Positions 29,798-38,397 are shown, numbered from the stretch's first letter. The stretch: DNA of 64,000 nucleotides from Lysinibacillus sp. PLM2 (GCA_023168345.1 AP025689.1:1424001-1488000); one strand, 5' to 3'. The notes: generated by a model from the sequence alone, not told the origin. Numbers and translations: made by a program.

Positions 29798-30432
29798 TTT
29801 GTAGGAAGAAATGCAGTTGTTTGCTCCGCATTCTTATTTAAAGTCCGAATAGGCAATTTCCATTTATAAATATAGGATAATACCCGTAAGGACGTAATAA
29901 CGATAAATAATCCATAAAGAAATAAATCATCCTGAAGCACATTCAGACCTATCATTAACCCGGCTCCTGCTGCCCAAACAGCATAAATTTCATCTCGAAG
30001 GACGAGTGGCTTTCTTCGTGCTAGTAAATCTCGAATTATTCCGCCACCAGAGCCTGTTAGAACAGCTGCCACAATGACGGCACTAATAGGTAGTTCTAAA
30101 GAAACTGCATAAATGGCCCCTTGGATGGCAAAAGCGGATAATCCAATTGCATCGGTAAAATTTCCCCATCGATTCCAATGCTTAATCAAATGATGTGGCA
30201 CAAGGAAAAAGATGGTGATTGCTGCAATAGCTATTTGGAACATCATTTCTTGCTCCCATAATGTTGACACCGGTAAACCAATTAATAAATTTCGAATGGC
30301 GCCCCCACCAAAAGCTGTCACAATCCCAAGAAGATATACACCAAACAGATCATATTCTTCTTCCATTGCAACAATAGCACCCGATATTGCAAACGCAATT
30401 GTTCCAATAATACTAAATACTTCCCATGCCAT
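29779..30432 (-). CDS. TRIC-type cation channel family membrane protein (UPF0126)
   Basis: 217 aa, about seven hydrophobic segments arranged as two UPF0126 repeats, each with the kinked-helix glycine motif: GGGAIRNLL in the first and GGGIIRDLL in the second. Prokaryotic homologues form trimeric monovalent-cation channels; some annotations predict glycine transport. Good AAGGGGGATG ribosome site. Stands alone, convergent with the rhodanese gene and divergent from ynbB. Confidence 0.88.
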   Translation of the reverse strand: MAWEVFSIIGTIAFAISGAIVAMEEEYDLFGVYLLGIVTAFGGGAIRNLLIGLPVSTLWEQEMMFQIAIAAITIFFLVPHHLIKHWNRWGNFTDAIGLSAFAIQGAIYAVSLELPISAVIVAAVLTGSGGGIIRDLLARRKPLVLRDEIYAVWAAGAGLMIGLNVLQDDLFLYGLFIVITSLRVLSYIYKWKLPIRTLNKNAEQTTAFLPTNENAHR

Positions 30433-30547
30433 GAAAGCATCCCCCTTATATCAATCCAATTTTGAGAATAGCAGTTTAAAAGGAATTCGTAAAGATGAAT
30501 TTTTTGACTATATCTGTGCATGAGAAAAATGCTATGGTTTTAATTAT

Positions 30548-30575
30548 TTGAAAAGCAGAAAAGTATTGATATGAT
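30548..30575 (+). promoter_or_regulatory. Candidate sigma-A promoter for ynbB
   Basis: TTGAAA (30548-30553), 16 bp, TATGAT (30570-30575). Confidence 0.42.
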
Positions 30576-30648
30576 AATATAGGAATTTAATCAGAACTTG
30601 TTTAATGTAGATCCACACTATAGATATGATTAGAACGGAGAAGTACAT

Positions 30649-31899
30649 ATGACATTTATTTCATCATTGAACCAGGAAACATTAGCATTAGCACAAAAAA
30701 TTGAAGAAAAAGTTCGCCCTTATTATGAAAAAGTGGACAAGACGGCATTCTATAATCAACAGAAAGTGCTGACGGCATTTAAAAACAATCAAGTAAGCGA
30801 TTTTCATCTACATCCTTCAAGTGGATATGGCTACGACGATGAAGGACGGGACAATTTAGAACGAGTATATGCCGAAACCTTTGGGGCAGAAGCTGCTATT
30901 GTGCGCGGTCAGATTATTTCTGGAACACACGCCATTACGTTAAGTTTATTCGGCGTATTACGCCCTGGAGATGAATTGGTTTACATTACTGGGAAACCGT
31001 ACGATACGCTACAATCCATTGTGGATGGCGATGATAAGGATACAGGTTCATTAAAGGATTTTGGCATCAGCTATTCCCATGTTGATTTAATCGATAACCG
31101 TGAGATTGATTGGGATGGTGTCCGACAAGCAATTAATGAGCACACGAAAATGGTAGCGATTCAAAGATCAAAGGGATATGCAACACGCCCATCCTATACT
31201 ATTAAAGCGATTCAAGAAATGTGTGAAAAAATTAGAGAAATCAAATCAGATGTAGTGATTTTCGTTGATAACTGTTACGGAGAGTTTGTTGAGGAATTAG
31301 AGCCTACAGAAGTAGGTGCAGATTTAATGGCAGGTTCCTTAATTAAAAATCCAGGTGGAGGACTTGCAAAAATTGGTGGCTATATTGCAGGTCGTGCAGA
31401 TTTAGTTGAAAAATGCGCCTACCGAATGACTTCACCTGGGATTGGCGCTGAAGCAGGTGCTTCATTAAATACATTAGCGGACTTTTATCAAGGATTCTTT
31501 CTCGCACCACACGTAGTAGCACAAAGTTTAAAGGGGGCTATTTTCACTTCTGCGATGCTTGAAGAAGTGGGAATGACGACTTCACCACATTATAGTGATG
31601 TACGAACAGATTTAATTCAATCGGTTTCCTTCCAAACGGCTGAACAAATGGTCGCATTCTGTCAGGAAATTCAAGCAGCTTCCCCAATCAATGCACACTT
31701 TGCTCCTGTACCGGCCTACATGCCAGGATATGAGGATGATGTCATTATGGCAGCGGGTACTTTTGTACAAGGATCTAGTATTGAATTAACAGCTGATGGC
31801 CCAATACGCCCACCTTATACTGCCTATATTCAAGGTGGACTAACTTATGAGCATGTAAAATATGCAATCTGTAGCGCGGTGCAGAAGCTAGGGAAGTAG
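30649..31899 (+). CDS. ynbB: PLP-dependent Cys/Met metabolism-type enzyme (YnbB, 'aluminium resistance' family)
   Basis: 416 aa. A fold-type I PLP enzyme. The cofactor lysine is expected in GSLIKNPGGGLAKIGGYIAG, and VRGQIISGTHA and FVDNCYGEFVE are family landmarks. Annotated in databases as methionine gamma-lyase-like or aluminium resistance protein; the true substrate is not established. In B. subtilis ynbB lies just before glnR-glnA. Here about 6.5 kb (repeat, intron, cobinamide genes) separates them. Terminator at 32035. Confidence 0.9.
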   Translation: MTFISSLNQETLALAQKIEEKVRPYYEKVDKTAFYNQQKVLTAFKNNQVSDFHLHPSSGYGYDDEGRDNLERVYAETFGAEAAIVRGQIISGTHAITLSLFGVLRPGDELVYITGKPYDTLQSIVDGDDKDTGSLKDFGISYSHVDLIDNREIDWDGVRQAINEHTKMVAIQRSKGYATRPSYTIKAIQEMCEKIREIKSDVVIFVDNCYGEFVEELEPTEVGADLMAGSLIKNPGGGLAKIGGYIAGRADLVEKCAYRMTSPGIGAEAGASLNTLADFYQGFFLAPHVVAQSLKGAIFTSAMLEEVGMTTSPHYSDVRTDLIQSVSFQTAEQMVAFCQEIQAASPINAHFAPVPAYMPGYEDDVIMAAGTFVQGSSIELTADGPIRPPYTAYIQGGLTYEHVKYAICSAVQKLGK

Positions 31900-31940
31900 G
31901 AATGTAAAGTTAAATTTTATGAAAAATAGGAAATTGAAAA

Positions 31941-32010
31941 GGGCGATTCGGACACAAAACAGGGCGATATAGACACAAATCTGATCGATTCAGACACAAA
32001 ATCGGGCGAT
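31941..32010. repeat. Short 21-bp tandem repeat, about 3.3 copies
   Basis: Copies start at 31941, 31962, 31983 and 32004 with consensus GGGCGATTCGGACACAAAAC plus one base. The third copy has GATCGATT in place of GGGCGATT. It lies between the ynbB stop and its terminator. Confidence 0.85.
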
Positions 32011-32034
32011 AAAAAAAGTGGAAAACTGACAACG

Positions 32035-32059
32035 GCGATTCAATCTCGAATCGCTTTTT
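32035..32059 (+). terminator. Terminator of ynbB; insertion target of the intron
   Basis: GCGATTC-AATCTC-GAATCGC followed by TTTTT. The intron starts 4 bp further on. Confidence 0.93.
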
Positions 32060-32540
32060 CATTGTGTGCCAGGCATGGCAACTATCTAGGTGGTGAAAGT
32101 CCACTGTGGGGGTACACATCGACCAACCACTAAGGAAGCGCAAGGTACTTATCGTGAGATAAGGGCTGGAGGAAGCGTGGAATAAAATCTTGGCTCGACG
32201 AACAGAAATCTGATACCAAGGCTCTACAAAGGGATAAGGCTCCAATACAAGTCAAAGTCCAAAAGATGTGCGTAACTTTGTAGGGTAAATCAGGCGAGTA
32301 AAAGAGGAAAGATAGTTGTCTTACCCTGGGAGGTCTTGCGGATGTATAAAAAATACAGTCGAAAACGGTTAGTCGCAAGAAGTCAGCAGAAGCCATAGTA
32401 ATGACCATTGGTCATGAAGGGCCGAACAATTTATAGTGTTTCAACACCACAAATGCGTAAGCGACGGACTCCGAATGTGTTAATGGTGAAAGTATGAGCG
32501 TATCTCAAATGATAACCAAAATGGAGGTATTACTTACTAC

Positions 32541-33839
32541 GTGAGAGGAAATGGAGAAACGAGTGTGCAACTTTTAGAAAAGATTCTAAGCAATCAAAAT
32601 ATGAATGAAGCCTACTTACGTGTCTATAGAAATAAAGGTGCAAGTGGGGTCGATGGAATAACGGTTGATGAACTTAAACAGTATCTGAAAGAGAACAAGG
32701 ATGAACTACGTCAGCGCATCAGAACTAGAAAATACCAACCACAAGCTGCCTTACGAGTGGAAATCCCAAAAGAAAATGGAAAGATGCGCAAACTGGGAAT
32801 ACCAACAGTAGTGGATAGGGTGGTTCAACAGGCAATTCATCAAGTACTCAGTCCGATATTTGAAAAAGAGTTTAGTGAATACAGTTACGGTTTTAGACCA
32901 AATAGAAGTTGTGAGATGGCAATCATAAAAAGTCTCGAATTTCTGAATGATGGATACGATTGGATAGTGGACATTGACCTTGAAAGATTTTTCGACACAG
33001 TCAACCATGATAAACTCATGCGAATCATATCCAATACAATCGATGATGGAGATGTCATTTCTTTAATTAGAAAATACTTGGTCAGTGGGGTCTTGGTAAA
33101 GGGTAAATATGAGGAAACACCGATTGGAACTCCGCAAGGAGGAAACCTCAGTCCACTATTAAGTAACATAATGTTGAATGAACTGGACAAGGAACTAGAA
33201 AGTAGAGGACTCCATTTCGTGAGATATGCGGATGACGCTCTTATCTTTGTGAAGAGTGAGAAAGCTGCAAATAGAGTGATGGAATCAGTCGTGAAGTTTA
33301 TAGAAAAGAAATTAGGGCTGATAGTCAATGCAGAAAAGAGTAAAATCGCTCGTCCAAAAGACTTAAAATTCCTGGGGTTTGGATATTACTACGATTCAAA
33401 AGACAAGAAATATCAAGTTCGACCACATACAATCTCAGTACAGAAATTTAAAAGGAAACTTCGACAACTAACAAAGCGAAACTGGAGCATTCCGTTAGAC
33501 TACCGAATATTGAAACTAAAACAAGTAATATTTGGTTGGGTAAATTACTTTAGAACTGCAAACATGAAAACGGCTATGCGTGAAATTGATAAGAAACTAC
33601 GCTCAAGAATAAGAGTAATCATTTGGAAACAGTGGAAGGTACCAAGAAAACAGATAAGGTCACTAATCCAATTGGGGATACCCGAAGAAGAAGCCAAGGG
33701 CTTAACATTCTGTAGGAAAGGTTATCGATTTATCGGATTATCTAAAGTTGTTCAAAGAGCAATTTCAAATAAAAGGCTAGAGCAGAGGGGAATACCCTCT
33801 GCTCTACAACGTTACTTAAAAGTACACACTGTAATATAA
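32541..33839 (+). CDS. Group II intron reverse transcriptase/maturase (class C)
   Basis: Up to 432 aa (GTG at 32541; a GTG at 32565 closer to GGAG is also possible). RT domains 0-7 are complete, with GASGVDGIT, IPKENGKMRKLGIPTVVDR, YGFRPNRSC, DIDLERFFDTVNHD, GTPQGGNLSPLLSNI and the catalytic YADDALIF. A maturase (X) domain with GWVNYFRTA follows. There is no HNH endonuclease at the C-terminus, as usual for class C proteins. Helps splicing and reverse-transcribes the intron into new sites. Confidence 0.95.
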   Translation: MRGNGETSVQLLEKILSNQNMNEAYLRVYRNKGASGVDGITVDELKQYLKENKDELRQRIRTRKYQPQAALRVEIPKENGKMRKLGIPTVVDRVVQQAIHQVLSPIFEKEFSEYSYGFRPNRSCEMAIIKSLEFLNDGYDWIVDIDLERFFDTVNHDKLMRIISNTIDDGDVISLIRKYLVSGVLVKGKYEETPIGTPQGGNLSPLLSNIMLNELDKELESRGLHFVRYADDALIFVKSEKAANRVMESVVKFIEKKLGLIVNAEKSKIARPKDLKFLGFGYYYDSKDKKYQVRPHTISVQKFKRKLRQLTKRNWSIPLDYRILKLKQVIFGWVNYFRTANMKTAMREIDKKLRSRIRVIIWKQWKVPRKQIRSLIQLGIPEEEAKGLTFCRKGYRFIGLSKVVQRAISNKRLEQRGIPSALQRYLKVHTVI

Positions 33840-33845
33840 ATTGAA

Positions 33846-33922
33846 ACGCCGTATACGAGATCCGTACGTACGGTGTTGTGAGAGGGGCGAAAATTAGTTA
33901 ACTTATTTTCCCTCTACTCGAT
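33846..33922 (+). ncRNA. Group IIC intron domains V and VI
   Basis: Domain V is the 34-nt hairpin at about 33846-33879 (GCCGTA..TACGGT arms, CGC triad). Domain VI is the hairpin AGAGGG..CCCTCT to the 3' splice site at about 33922. Confidence 0.88.
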
Positions 33923-33958
33923 TGAAATGATTTAATAAACTAGTGAATTGTGCTAATT

Positions 33959-33988
33959 TTGAAATAGGTAATAGAGATATTGTAATAT
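33959..33988 (+). promoter_or_regulatory. Weak candidate promoter for the cobinamide operon
   Basis: TTGAAA (33959-33964), 18 bp, TAATAT (33983-33988). Only 125 bp lie between the intron and cbiZ, too short for a cobalamin riboswitch, and none is visible. Confidence 0.33.
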
Positions 33989-34047
33989 AGAATTCTAGAA
34001 GTTCCATTATCTTGAAATATTAATTTCTAATAGAACGAGGTTCAAAT

Positions 34048-34722
34048 ATGATTACACCAGATCAATTCATCCATCGAGGAGAATACATAGTCCTAACATC
34101 TGAAACACCACTCAAAACCTTCAGCTCTGCAATGCTTAACTCAGGGTATGGAGAATTTCGATATTTTATCAATCGTACAGTTGATGTTTCATATAATCCT
34201 CATAATGCAACAGAAGAAATGCGAGATTTTGTTCAACAAGAAGGTTTCAACACGAAAGAAACTGTTGCCATGATGACGGCAGTTGATATGAAGTTTGCTC
34301 AATTTCAATATTTAGAGGATGGGGAAACGTCTATCACATTTTTTGTCACTCTCGGACTTGGTAATACAGTTGATGTGACAAAATCTTTTGATAATGCTTA
34401 TCGTCCATCTGTAGGTACAATTAATATCTTTGTTTTTATCAATGGAATTGTGACAGATGAAGCTCTCATTCAAGCTTTAATCTGTGCTGTGGAGACGAAA
34501 ACGAAAGTAATGCATGAGCGAGGAATTATCGATTATCAAACGGGTACTATCGCTACTGGAACTTCTACTGATAGTGTGCTTGTTGCTGCGACACAAGTAG
34601 GCGAGTTCCATGCATACGGGGGTTCCATAACGAGGCTTGGCTCATTAGTAGGGAAAGGACTTTATAAAACATTAAATGATGCGGTTGAAAAATATCTCCA
34701 ATATAAAAAACACCAGCACTAG
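34048..34722 (+). CDS. cbiZ: Adenosylcobinamide amidohydrolase CbiZ
   Basis: 224 aa. Cleaves the aminopropanol (or other linker) from scavenged adenosylcobinamide or pseudocobamide to give adenosylcobyric acid, the entry step of corrinoid remodelling. Family features include the TIATGTSTDSVLVAATQ block and the Gly-rich YGGSITRLGSLVG end. First gene of cbiZ-cbiB-cobD-cobC. Together with the next two genes it explains how the lower-ligand side chain is rebuilt. Confidence 0.9.
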   Translation: MITPDQFIHRGEYIVLTSETPLKTFSSAMLNSGYGEFRYFINRTVDVSYNPHNATEEMRDFVQQEGFNTKETVAMMTAVDMKFAQFQYLEDGETSITFFVTLGLGNTVDVTKSFDNAYRPSVGTINIFVFINGIVTDEALIQALICAVETKTKVMHERGIIDYQTGTIATGTSTDSVLVAATQVGEFHAYGGSITRLGSLVGKGLYKTLNDAVEKYLQYKKHQH

Positions 34723-34766
34723 CGCGGTTACAAATATGTTGGCGGCAATAAAAAAGGAGAATCATC

Positions 34767-35720
34767 ATGCAAATACTCGCTGTTATTTTCGGGCAAATAT
34801 TAGACTTAATAATCGGCGATCCACCAAAATGGCCACATCCAATTCGCTGGATTGGGACTTTGATTACTTTCCTAACGAAACGACTCAATCGTGGCTCTGC
34901 ACGAATCCTTAAGGGTGCATTGTTATCAATAATTGTAGTCGGTTCTGTCACGATAATTACTCTTGCAATTGTTTACATTGCCTATCGAACTCACACATTT
35001 GTAGGTATCGCAGTGGAAGCTTTATTAATCGCCATTGGGTTAGCTCAAAAAAGTTTAAAACAAGCTGCCATGGTTGTTTACGAAGCCTTGGAAAAAAACG
35101 AAATCGAAGAAGCCCGCACAAAGCTATCATGGATTGTTGGCCGAGATACATCAAAATTAGATGAGCCAGAAATTGTTCGAGGCGTCGTTGAAACAGTATC
35201 TGAAAATACAAGTGATGGCATTACAGCACCATTATTTTACGCTATCTTATTTGGGGCTCCAGGATTATGGGCATATAAAGCCATTAATACACTCGACTCT
35301 ATGGTAGGCTATAAAAATGATAAATACATTCAATTTGGGAAGTTTAGTGCACGATTAGATGATGTGGCAAACTTTTTACCAAGTCGAATTACAGGGTTCA
35401 TTATCTTACTATTTACGAAAAATAATACAAATTTAAGGTTTAACAAAAGATTCAAATTATGGCTTACAGATGCTAAAAAACATCCAAGTCCAAACAGTGG
35501 CTATTTAGAAGCTGCCACAGCCTATCAGCTTGGTATTCGTCTTGGCGGATATAATAGTTACCATGGTATTACTTCATTCCGTGCATATATGGGGGAGCCC
35601 CTTGTGTCACTAAACCGTACACATATTAAAAAAGCCATCCAACAAATGTACATAGCTTCTATTCTATTTACTATTATCATTGGAGGTGTATTTGTTGCAA
35701 TTTCCTATACATGGAGCTAA
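34767..35720 (+). CDS. cbiB: Adenosylcobinamide-phosphate synthase CbiB
   Basis: 317 aa integral membrane protein. Joins adenosylcobyric acid to (R)-1-amino-2-propanol phosphate, giving adenosylcobinamide phosphate. DLIIGDPPKWPHPIRWIG near the start and ENTSDGITAPLFYAILFG in the middle are diagnostic; PSPNSGYLEAATAYQLGI follows. Four to five membrane segments. Uses the product of the next gene, with which it overlaps. Confidence 0.94.
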   Translation: MQILAVIFGQILDLIIGDPPKWPHPIRWIGTLITFLTKRLNRGSARILKGALLSIIVVGSVTIITLAIVYIAYRTHTFVGIAVEALLIAIGLAQKSLKQAAMVVYEALEKNEIEEARTKLSWIVGRDTSKLDEPEIVRGVVETVSENTSDGITAPLFYAILFGAPGLWAYKAINTLDSMVGYKNDKYIQFGKFSARLDDVANFLPSRITGFIILLFTKNNTNLRFNKRFKLWLTDAKKHPSPNSGYLEAATAYQLGIRLGGYNSYHGITSFRAYMGEPLVSLNRTHIKKAIQQMYIASILFTIIIGGVFVAISYTWS

Positions 35721-36768
35721 TTACACTGCTTTATATCAACGTTTTGACATTTCTCAACCTGAAACAGTTTACGACTTAAGTGAAAATGTGAATCACTTCG
35801 GTCCTCCAAAAGCGGTCGTGGATTCTTGGCTAAGCTTTATTCAAGAAATAAGAACTTACCCGCATCCTGATGGTGAGCCGCTAAAGTCACTGCTAGCAAA
35901 AAAACACGAGATTAAGTTGGATCAACTATTATTAGGAAACGGTGCTGCAGAGCTATTAACTTTTTTTGCGTTAAGGTTTAAAGGAAAACGAGTTTTACTC
36001 ATCCACCCAACTTTTTCAGAATATAAAATGACTTTAGAAGCGGCAGGCGCATTAATCGAAGAAATTAAAATTACTGAAATACAAAACTATGAGCTTCCAT
36101 TAGAAGAAATTAAACAAGCCATGCAAAGTGCTGCTTGCTTGTATCTTTGTAATCCGAATAATCCAACGGGTGCAATAATTAATCGTAAAATTCTTGAGGA
36201 AATTATCAATCATGGTAAAACTGTTGGATGTGAAGTGCTAGTAGATGAGGCGTTTATGGACTGGACAGACGAATTGAATTCTGTCATCTATTTAGTAAAG
36301 CAAATGAAGCATGTAACCGTGTTACGTTCAATGACAAAAATGTACGGCATTGCTGGTCTTCGCCTTGGCTATATTATCGGAAACTCTCAGTTAATAGAGG
36401 AAATGAAGTCAAAGCTTCCTCATTGGAATGTAAATGCATTGGCCATCAAAATCGGTGAAATTTGTCTAAAAGATACTCAGTTTCGTAACGAAAGTATTCA
36501 ATTTATCCAAAAAATGAAACAAGACATTCGAGCTTACTTAGAAAATAGAACGTGTATCGTTGCGGACAGTGCTGCAAATTTTCTTTGCTTTCAATTAAAA
36601 GAGCCCGATAAGACGCGGGATTTCTATTTTTATTGTCTGGAGCGCGGAGTTGTATTGCGACATACAGAAAATTATATTGGGATGGATGGAAAATGGCTTC
36701 GTATGGCGATTAAAGGACACGAAGCTATGAATTATTTTAAAAATGTAATGGATGAATGGAATGGGTAA
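35695..36768 (+). CDS. cobD: Threonine-phosphate decarboxylase CobD
   Basis: About 357 aa; TTG at 35695 or 35692, both a few bases after GGAGGTG (35682-35688), inside the end of cbiB. A PLP enzyme of the histidinol-phosphate aminotransferase fold: PNNPTGAII, VDEAFMDW, cofactor Lys in LRSMTKMYGIAGLRLGY. Makes aminopropanol phosphate from L-threonine phosphate for CbiB. HisC is the alternative reading, but the operon and the DLSENVNHFGPP start favour CobD. Confidence 0.88.
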   Translation: MQFPIHGANYTALYQRFDISQPETVYDLSENVNHFGPPKAVVDSWLSFIQEIRTYPHPDGEPLKSLLAKKHEIKLDQLLLGNGAAELLTFFALRFKGKRVLLIHPTFSEYKMTLEAAGALIEEIKITEIQNYELPLEEIKQAMQSAACLYLCNPNNPTGAIINRKILEEIINHGKTVGCEVLVDEAFMDWTDELNSVIYLVKQMKHVTVLRSMTKMYGIAGLRLGYIIGNSQLIEEMKSKLPHWNVNALAIKIGEICLKDTQFRNESIQFIQKMKQDIRAYLENRTCIVADSAANFLCFQLKEPDKTRDFYFYCLERGVVLRHTENYIGMDGKWLRMAIKGHEAMNYFKNVMDEWNG

Positions 36769-37381
36769 AATAGAGTTTTATTTTGTAAGGCATGGGGAAA
36801 CGGAATGGAATAAGGATGGACGATTACAAGGATGGCTTGATTCTCCTTTAACTAATAAAGGACGTGAAAGTGCACTTAGGCTCTCGGACTTTTTACAGAT
36901 GCTTAATTTTGATGCTGTCTATTCAAGTACTTCTGGACGAGCTATAGAGACAGCAAGAATCCTAAATGAACAATCTCTTGAAATTCAAATGGATAAACGG
37001 TTGCAAGAAATTCAATTAGGAGCATGGCAAGGTCAGTACATACAACATATTTTAAAAGAAGATGGAGCACGTTATCTCAATTATTGTAACGAACCTGATA
37101 AGTACCAACCAAATGGTGGAGAAACCTTTGATCAGGTAAGTACAAGAATGGTCGAATTTTTAAATCATTGCATCTCTCGTTACAAAAATGGACGAATCCT
37201 AGTTGTAACACATGCTGTAGCGATACGTTGTTTATTATTAGTAATTCAAAATTTATCGATTTCTCAGATTTGGAAAACAGGAGAAATTGAGGGGACAAGT
37301 GTTACGAAAATTATCGTTGAAAATAAAGAGATTCGTGTCGAATATATAGGGAGAATTTTTCATAATCATTTAAAAATGTAA
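36752..37381 (+). CDS. cobC: Alpha-ribazole phosphatase-type histidine phosphatase CobC
   Basis: 209 aa. Phosphatase of the phosphoglycerate-mutase superfamily: VRHGETEWN with the catalytic His, and TSGRAIETA and VTHAVAIR for the second site. In the cobamide pathway it removes the 5'-phosphate of alpha-ribazole phosphate or of cobalamin phosphate. Start at 36752 or 36761; neither has a strong ribosome site, but the overlap with cobD allows coupling. A general phosphatase is possible; the operon supports CobC. Confidence 0.8.
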   Translation: MNGMGKIEFYFVRHGETEWNKDGRLQGWLDSPLTNKGRESALRLSDFLQMLNFDAVYSSTSGRAIETARILNEQSLEIQMDKRLQEIQLGAWQGQYIQHILKEDGARYLNYCNEPDKYQPNGGETFDQVSTRMVEFLNHCISRYKNGRILVVTHAVAIRCLLLVIQNLSISQIWKTGEIEGTSVTKIIVENKEIRVEYIGRIFHNHLKM

Positions 37382-37450
37382 GAACAATTAATATCACGTT
37401 ACCTTCTACAATATAGTAAATTAAAAATAATTGTAGATGGGTGGTAAAAT

Positions 37451-38077
37451 ATGAGGCAATATGCAAGAAATCATAACCTAAAGCTCATTCTACAGCATTT
37501 TGCAGTTATGTGGGTTTTAACGGTAGTTGGTGTAGTGTTTGGGATGTGGTTACCATCAACAATCGTCATTCCATTATCTTTTATTTGTATGATGCTACTG
37601 TTCGTTGCATTTTTTATGAGAGGTGTTCGTCTTTCCAATTTTATACTTTATTTAATCCCACCATTAATGGGTGTAATGCTTTTTTGGATTACTCAGTTTT
37701 TCATTGAATGGATTGGCGAGGATTTAGTCCTTACCGTATTTATATGTACAATCATCATTTTTATTGGACTCGCTGGTATTGGTTTAAAATTGGAGCGTGA
37801 CATTTCTGATTGGGCAAGTGTATTATTTGCAGCCTTATTTGTTTTAATTGTATTTTCGATAGTCTTTATCTTCTTTCCAGTTAGTAATACATTTTTACTA
37901 GTGTTAGCAGGGCTTTTTGTTCTCGTCTTTGCCGTTTATACTGTTTTTGATTTTAATATGATACGACACAATCATGTAAAAGACTCAGATGTCGTTTGGA
38001 TGGCTCTTAATTTATATTTGAATTTCATTAATTTATTTACGAATTTATTAGAAGTGGTTGCTAGATATAGACAATAA
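37451..38077 (+). CDS. Bax inhibitor-1/YccA-family membrane protein
   Basis: 208 aa with about seven transmembrane helices. The end, DVVWMALNLYLNFINLFTNLLEV, matches the BI-1 signature (ALNLYLDFINLF), and VYTVFDFNMIRH is the preceding helix. Bacterial members such as YetJ are pH-sensitive calcium leak channels. Starts after GGGTGGT, 69 bp behind cobC; possibly read through from that operon. Terminator overlaps its stop codon. The family is fairly sure, the role unknown here. Confidence 0.8.
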   Translation: MRQYARNHNLKLILQHFAVMWVLTVVGVVFGMWLPSTIVIPLSFICMMLLFVAFFMRGVRLSNFILYLIPPLMGVMLFWITQFFIEWIGEDLVLTVFICTIIIFIGLAGIGLKLERDISDWASVLFAALFVLIVFSIVFIFFPVSNTFLLVLAGLFVLVFAVYTVFDFNMIRHNHVKDSDVVWMALNLYLNFINLFTNLLEVVARYRQ

Positions 38078-38110
38078 AGAAAGGGAATGAATTGTGGCAT
38101 TCCTTTCTTT
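38076..38110 (+). terminator. Hairpin/terminator after the BI-1-like gene
   Basis: AAAGAAAGGGAATG pairs with CATTCCTTTCTTT (one bulge). The right arm ends in T-rich sequence. Confidence 0.7.
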
Positions 38111-38144
38111 CCAGAATATCAGAATTAAAATGAGATGGTATTTC

Positions 38145-38174
38145 TTGACAAGATGTAAACGTTTACGTTATAGT
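38145..38174 (+). promoter_or_regulatory. Strong promoter with a CcpA-like palindrome in the spacer
   Basis: TTGACA (38145-38150), 18-bp spacer, TATAGT (38169-38174). The spacer holds the perfect palindrome GTAAACGTTTAC. ATGTAAACGTTTACG fits the cre consensus WTGNAANCGNWNNCW at all but the last position. CcpA binding there would block RNA polymerase. Confidence 0.6.
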
Positions 38175-38180
38175 CAAAGT

Positions 38181-38241
38181 ACCATAAAACATTCTTATTT
38201 TTCGTTACAGATAAATGTACATCATTTATCTGTATTTTTTT
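38181..38241 (+). ncRNA. Candidate small RNA (about 60 nt) upstream of glnR
   Basis: A promoter ends at 38174 and a strong terminator ends at 38241, with no ribosome site or ORF between. The predicted transcript is about 60 nt: a 25-nt AU-rich head and an 11-bp hairpin with a U tail. glnRA has its own promoter further down, so this unit is separate. Inferred only; a promoter relic with a decayed gene is the alternative. Confidence 0.45.
38207..38241 (+). terminator. Terminator of the candidate small RNA
   Basis: ACAGATAAATG-TACAT-CATTTATCTGT, a perfect 11-bp stem, followed by A and seven T. Confidence 0.9.
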
Positions 38242-38357
38242 ATTTATTGAAATAAATAAAATTTTCTGCAAAAAAACTAAACTAACATTCGATGTAAGTT
38301 TCTTTTTATGCTATAAAATGTTGTATTTTCCGTTAATGATGCGGTTTTTCTCGTTTA

Positions 38358-38397
38358 CGTTAGTTTTTCTTACGTATGATTGACAACGTAAGTTACG
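38358..38397 (+). promoter_or_regulatory. Two GlnR/TnrA boxes (o1 and o2) of glnRA
   Basis: o1 is CGTTA-N7-TTACG (38358-38374) and o2 is TGACA-N7-TTACG (38381-38397), both fitting TGTNA-N7-TNACA. They are 6 bp apart and o2 overlaps the -35, the same arrangement as in B. subtilis glnRA. Feedback-inhibited GlnA would stimulate GlnR binding here. Confidence 0.8.

Larger units (their letters stand above)
32064..33922 (+). mobile_element. Group IIC (bacterial class C) intron with its reverse transcriptase
   Basis: About 1.86 kb. The 5' end GTGTGCCAGGCATGG matches the class C start. The 5' ribozyme half contains blocks like CTTACCCTGGGAGGTCT and AGAAGTCAGCAGAAG known from the Oceanobacillus iheyensis IIC intron. 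Domain V follows the ORF and carries the class C catalytic triad CGC (33847-33849). The 3' end is CTACTCGAT. It sits right behind a Rho-independent terminator, the known target of this class. All parts look intact, so it may be active. End coordinates are good to a few bases. Confidence 0.93.

Noticed and set aside
31910-32408. Leftward ORFs in the 5' part of the intron
   Set aside because: They lie in the structured ribozyme region on the antisense strand and have no ribosome site.
33923-34047. Cobalamin riboswitch before cbiZ
   Set aside because: The leader is only 125 bp and no B12-box-like sequence was seen.
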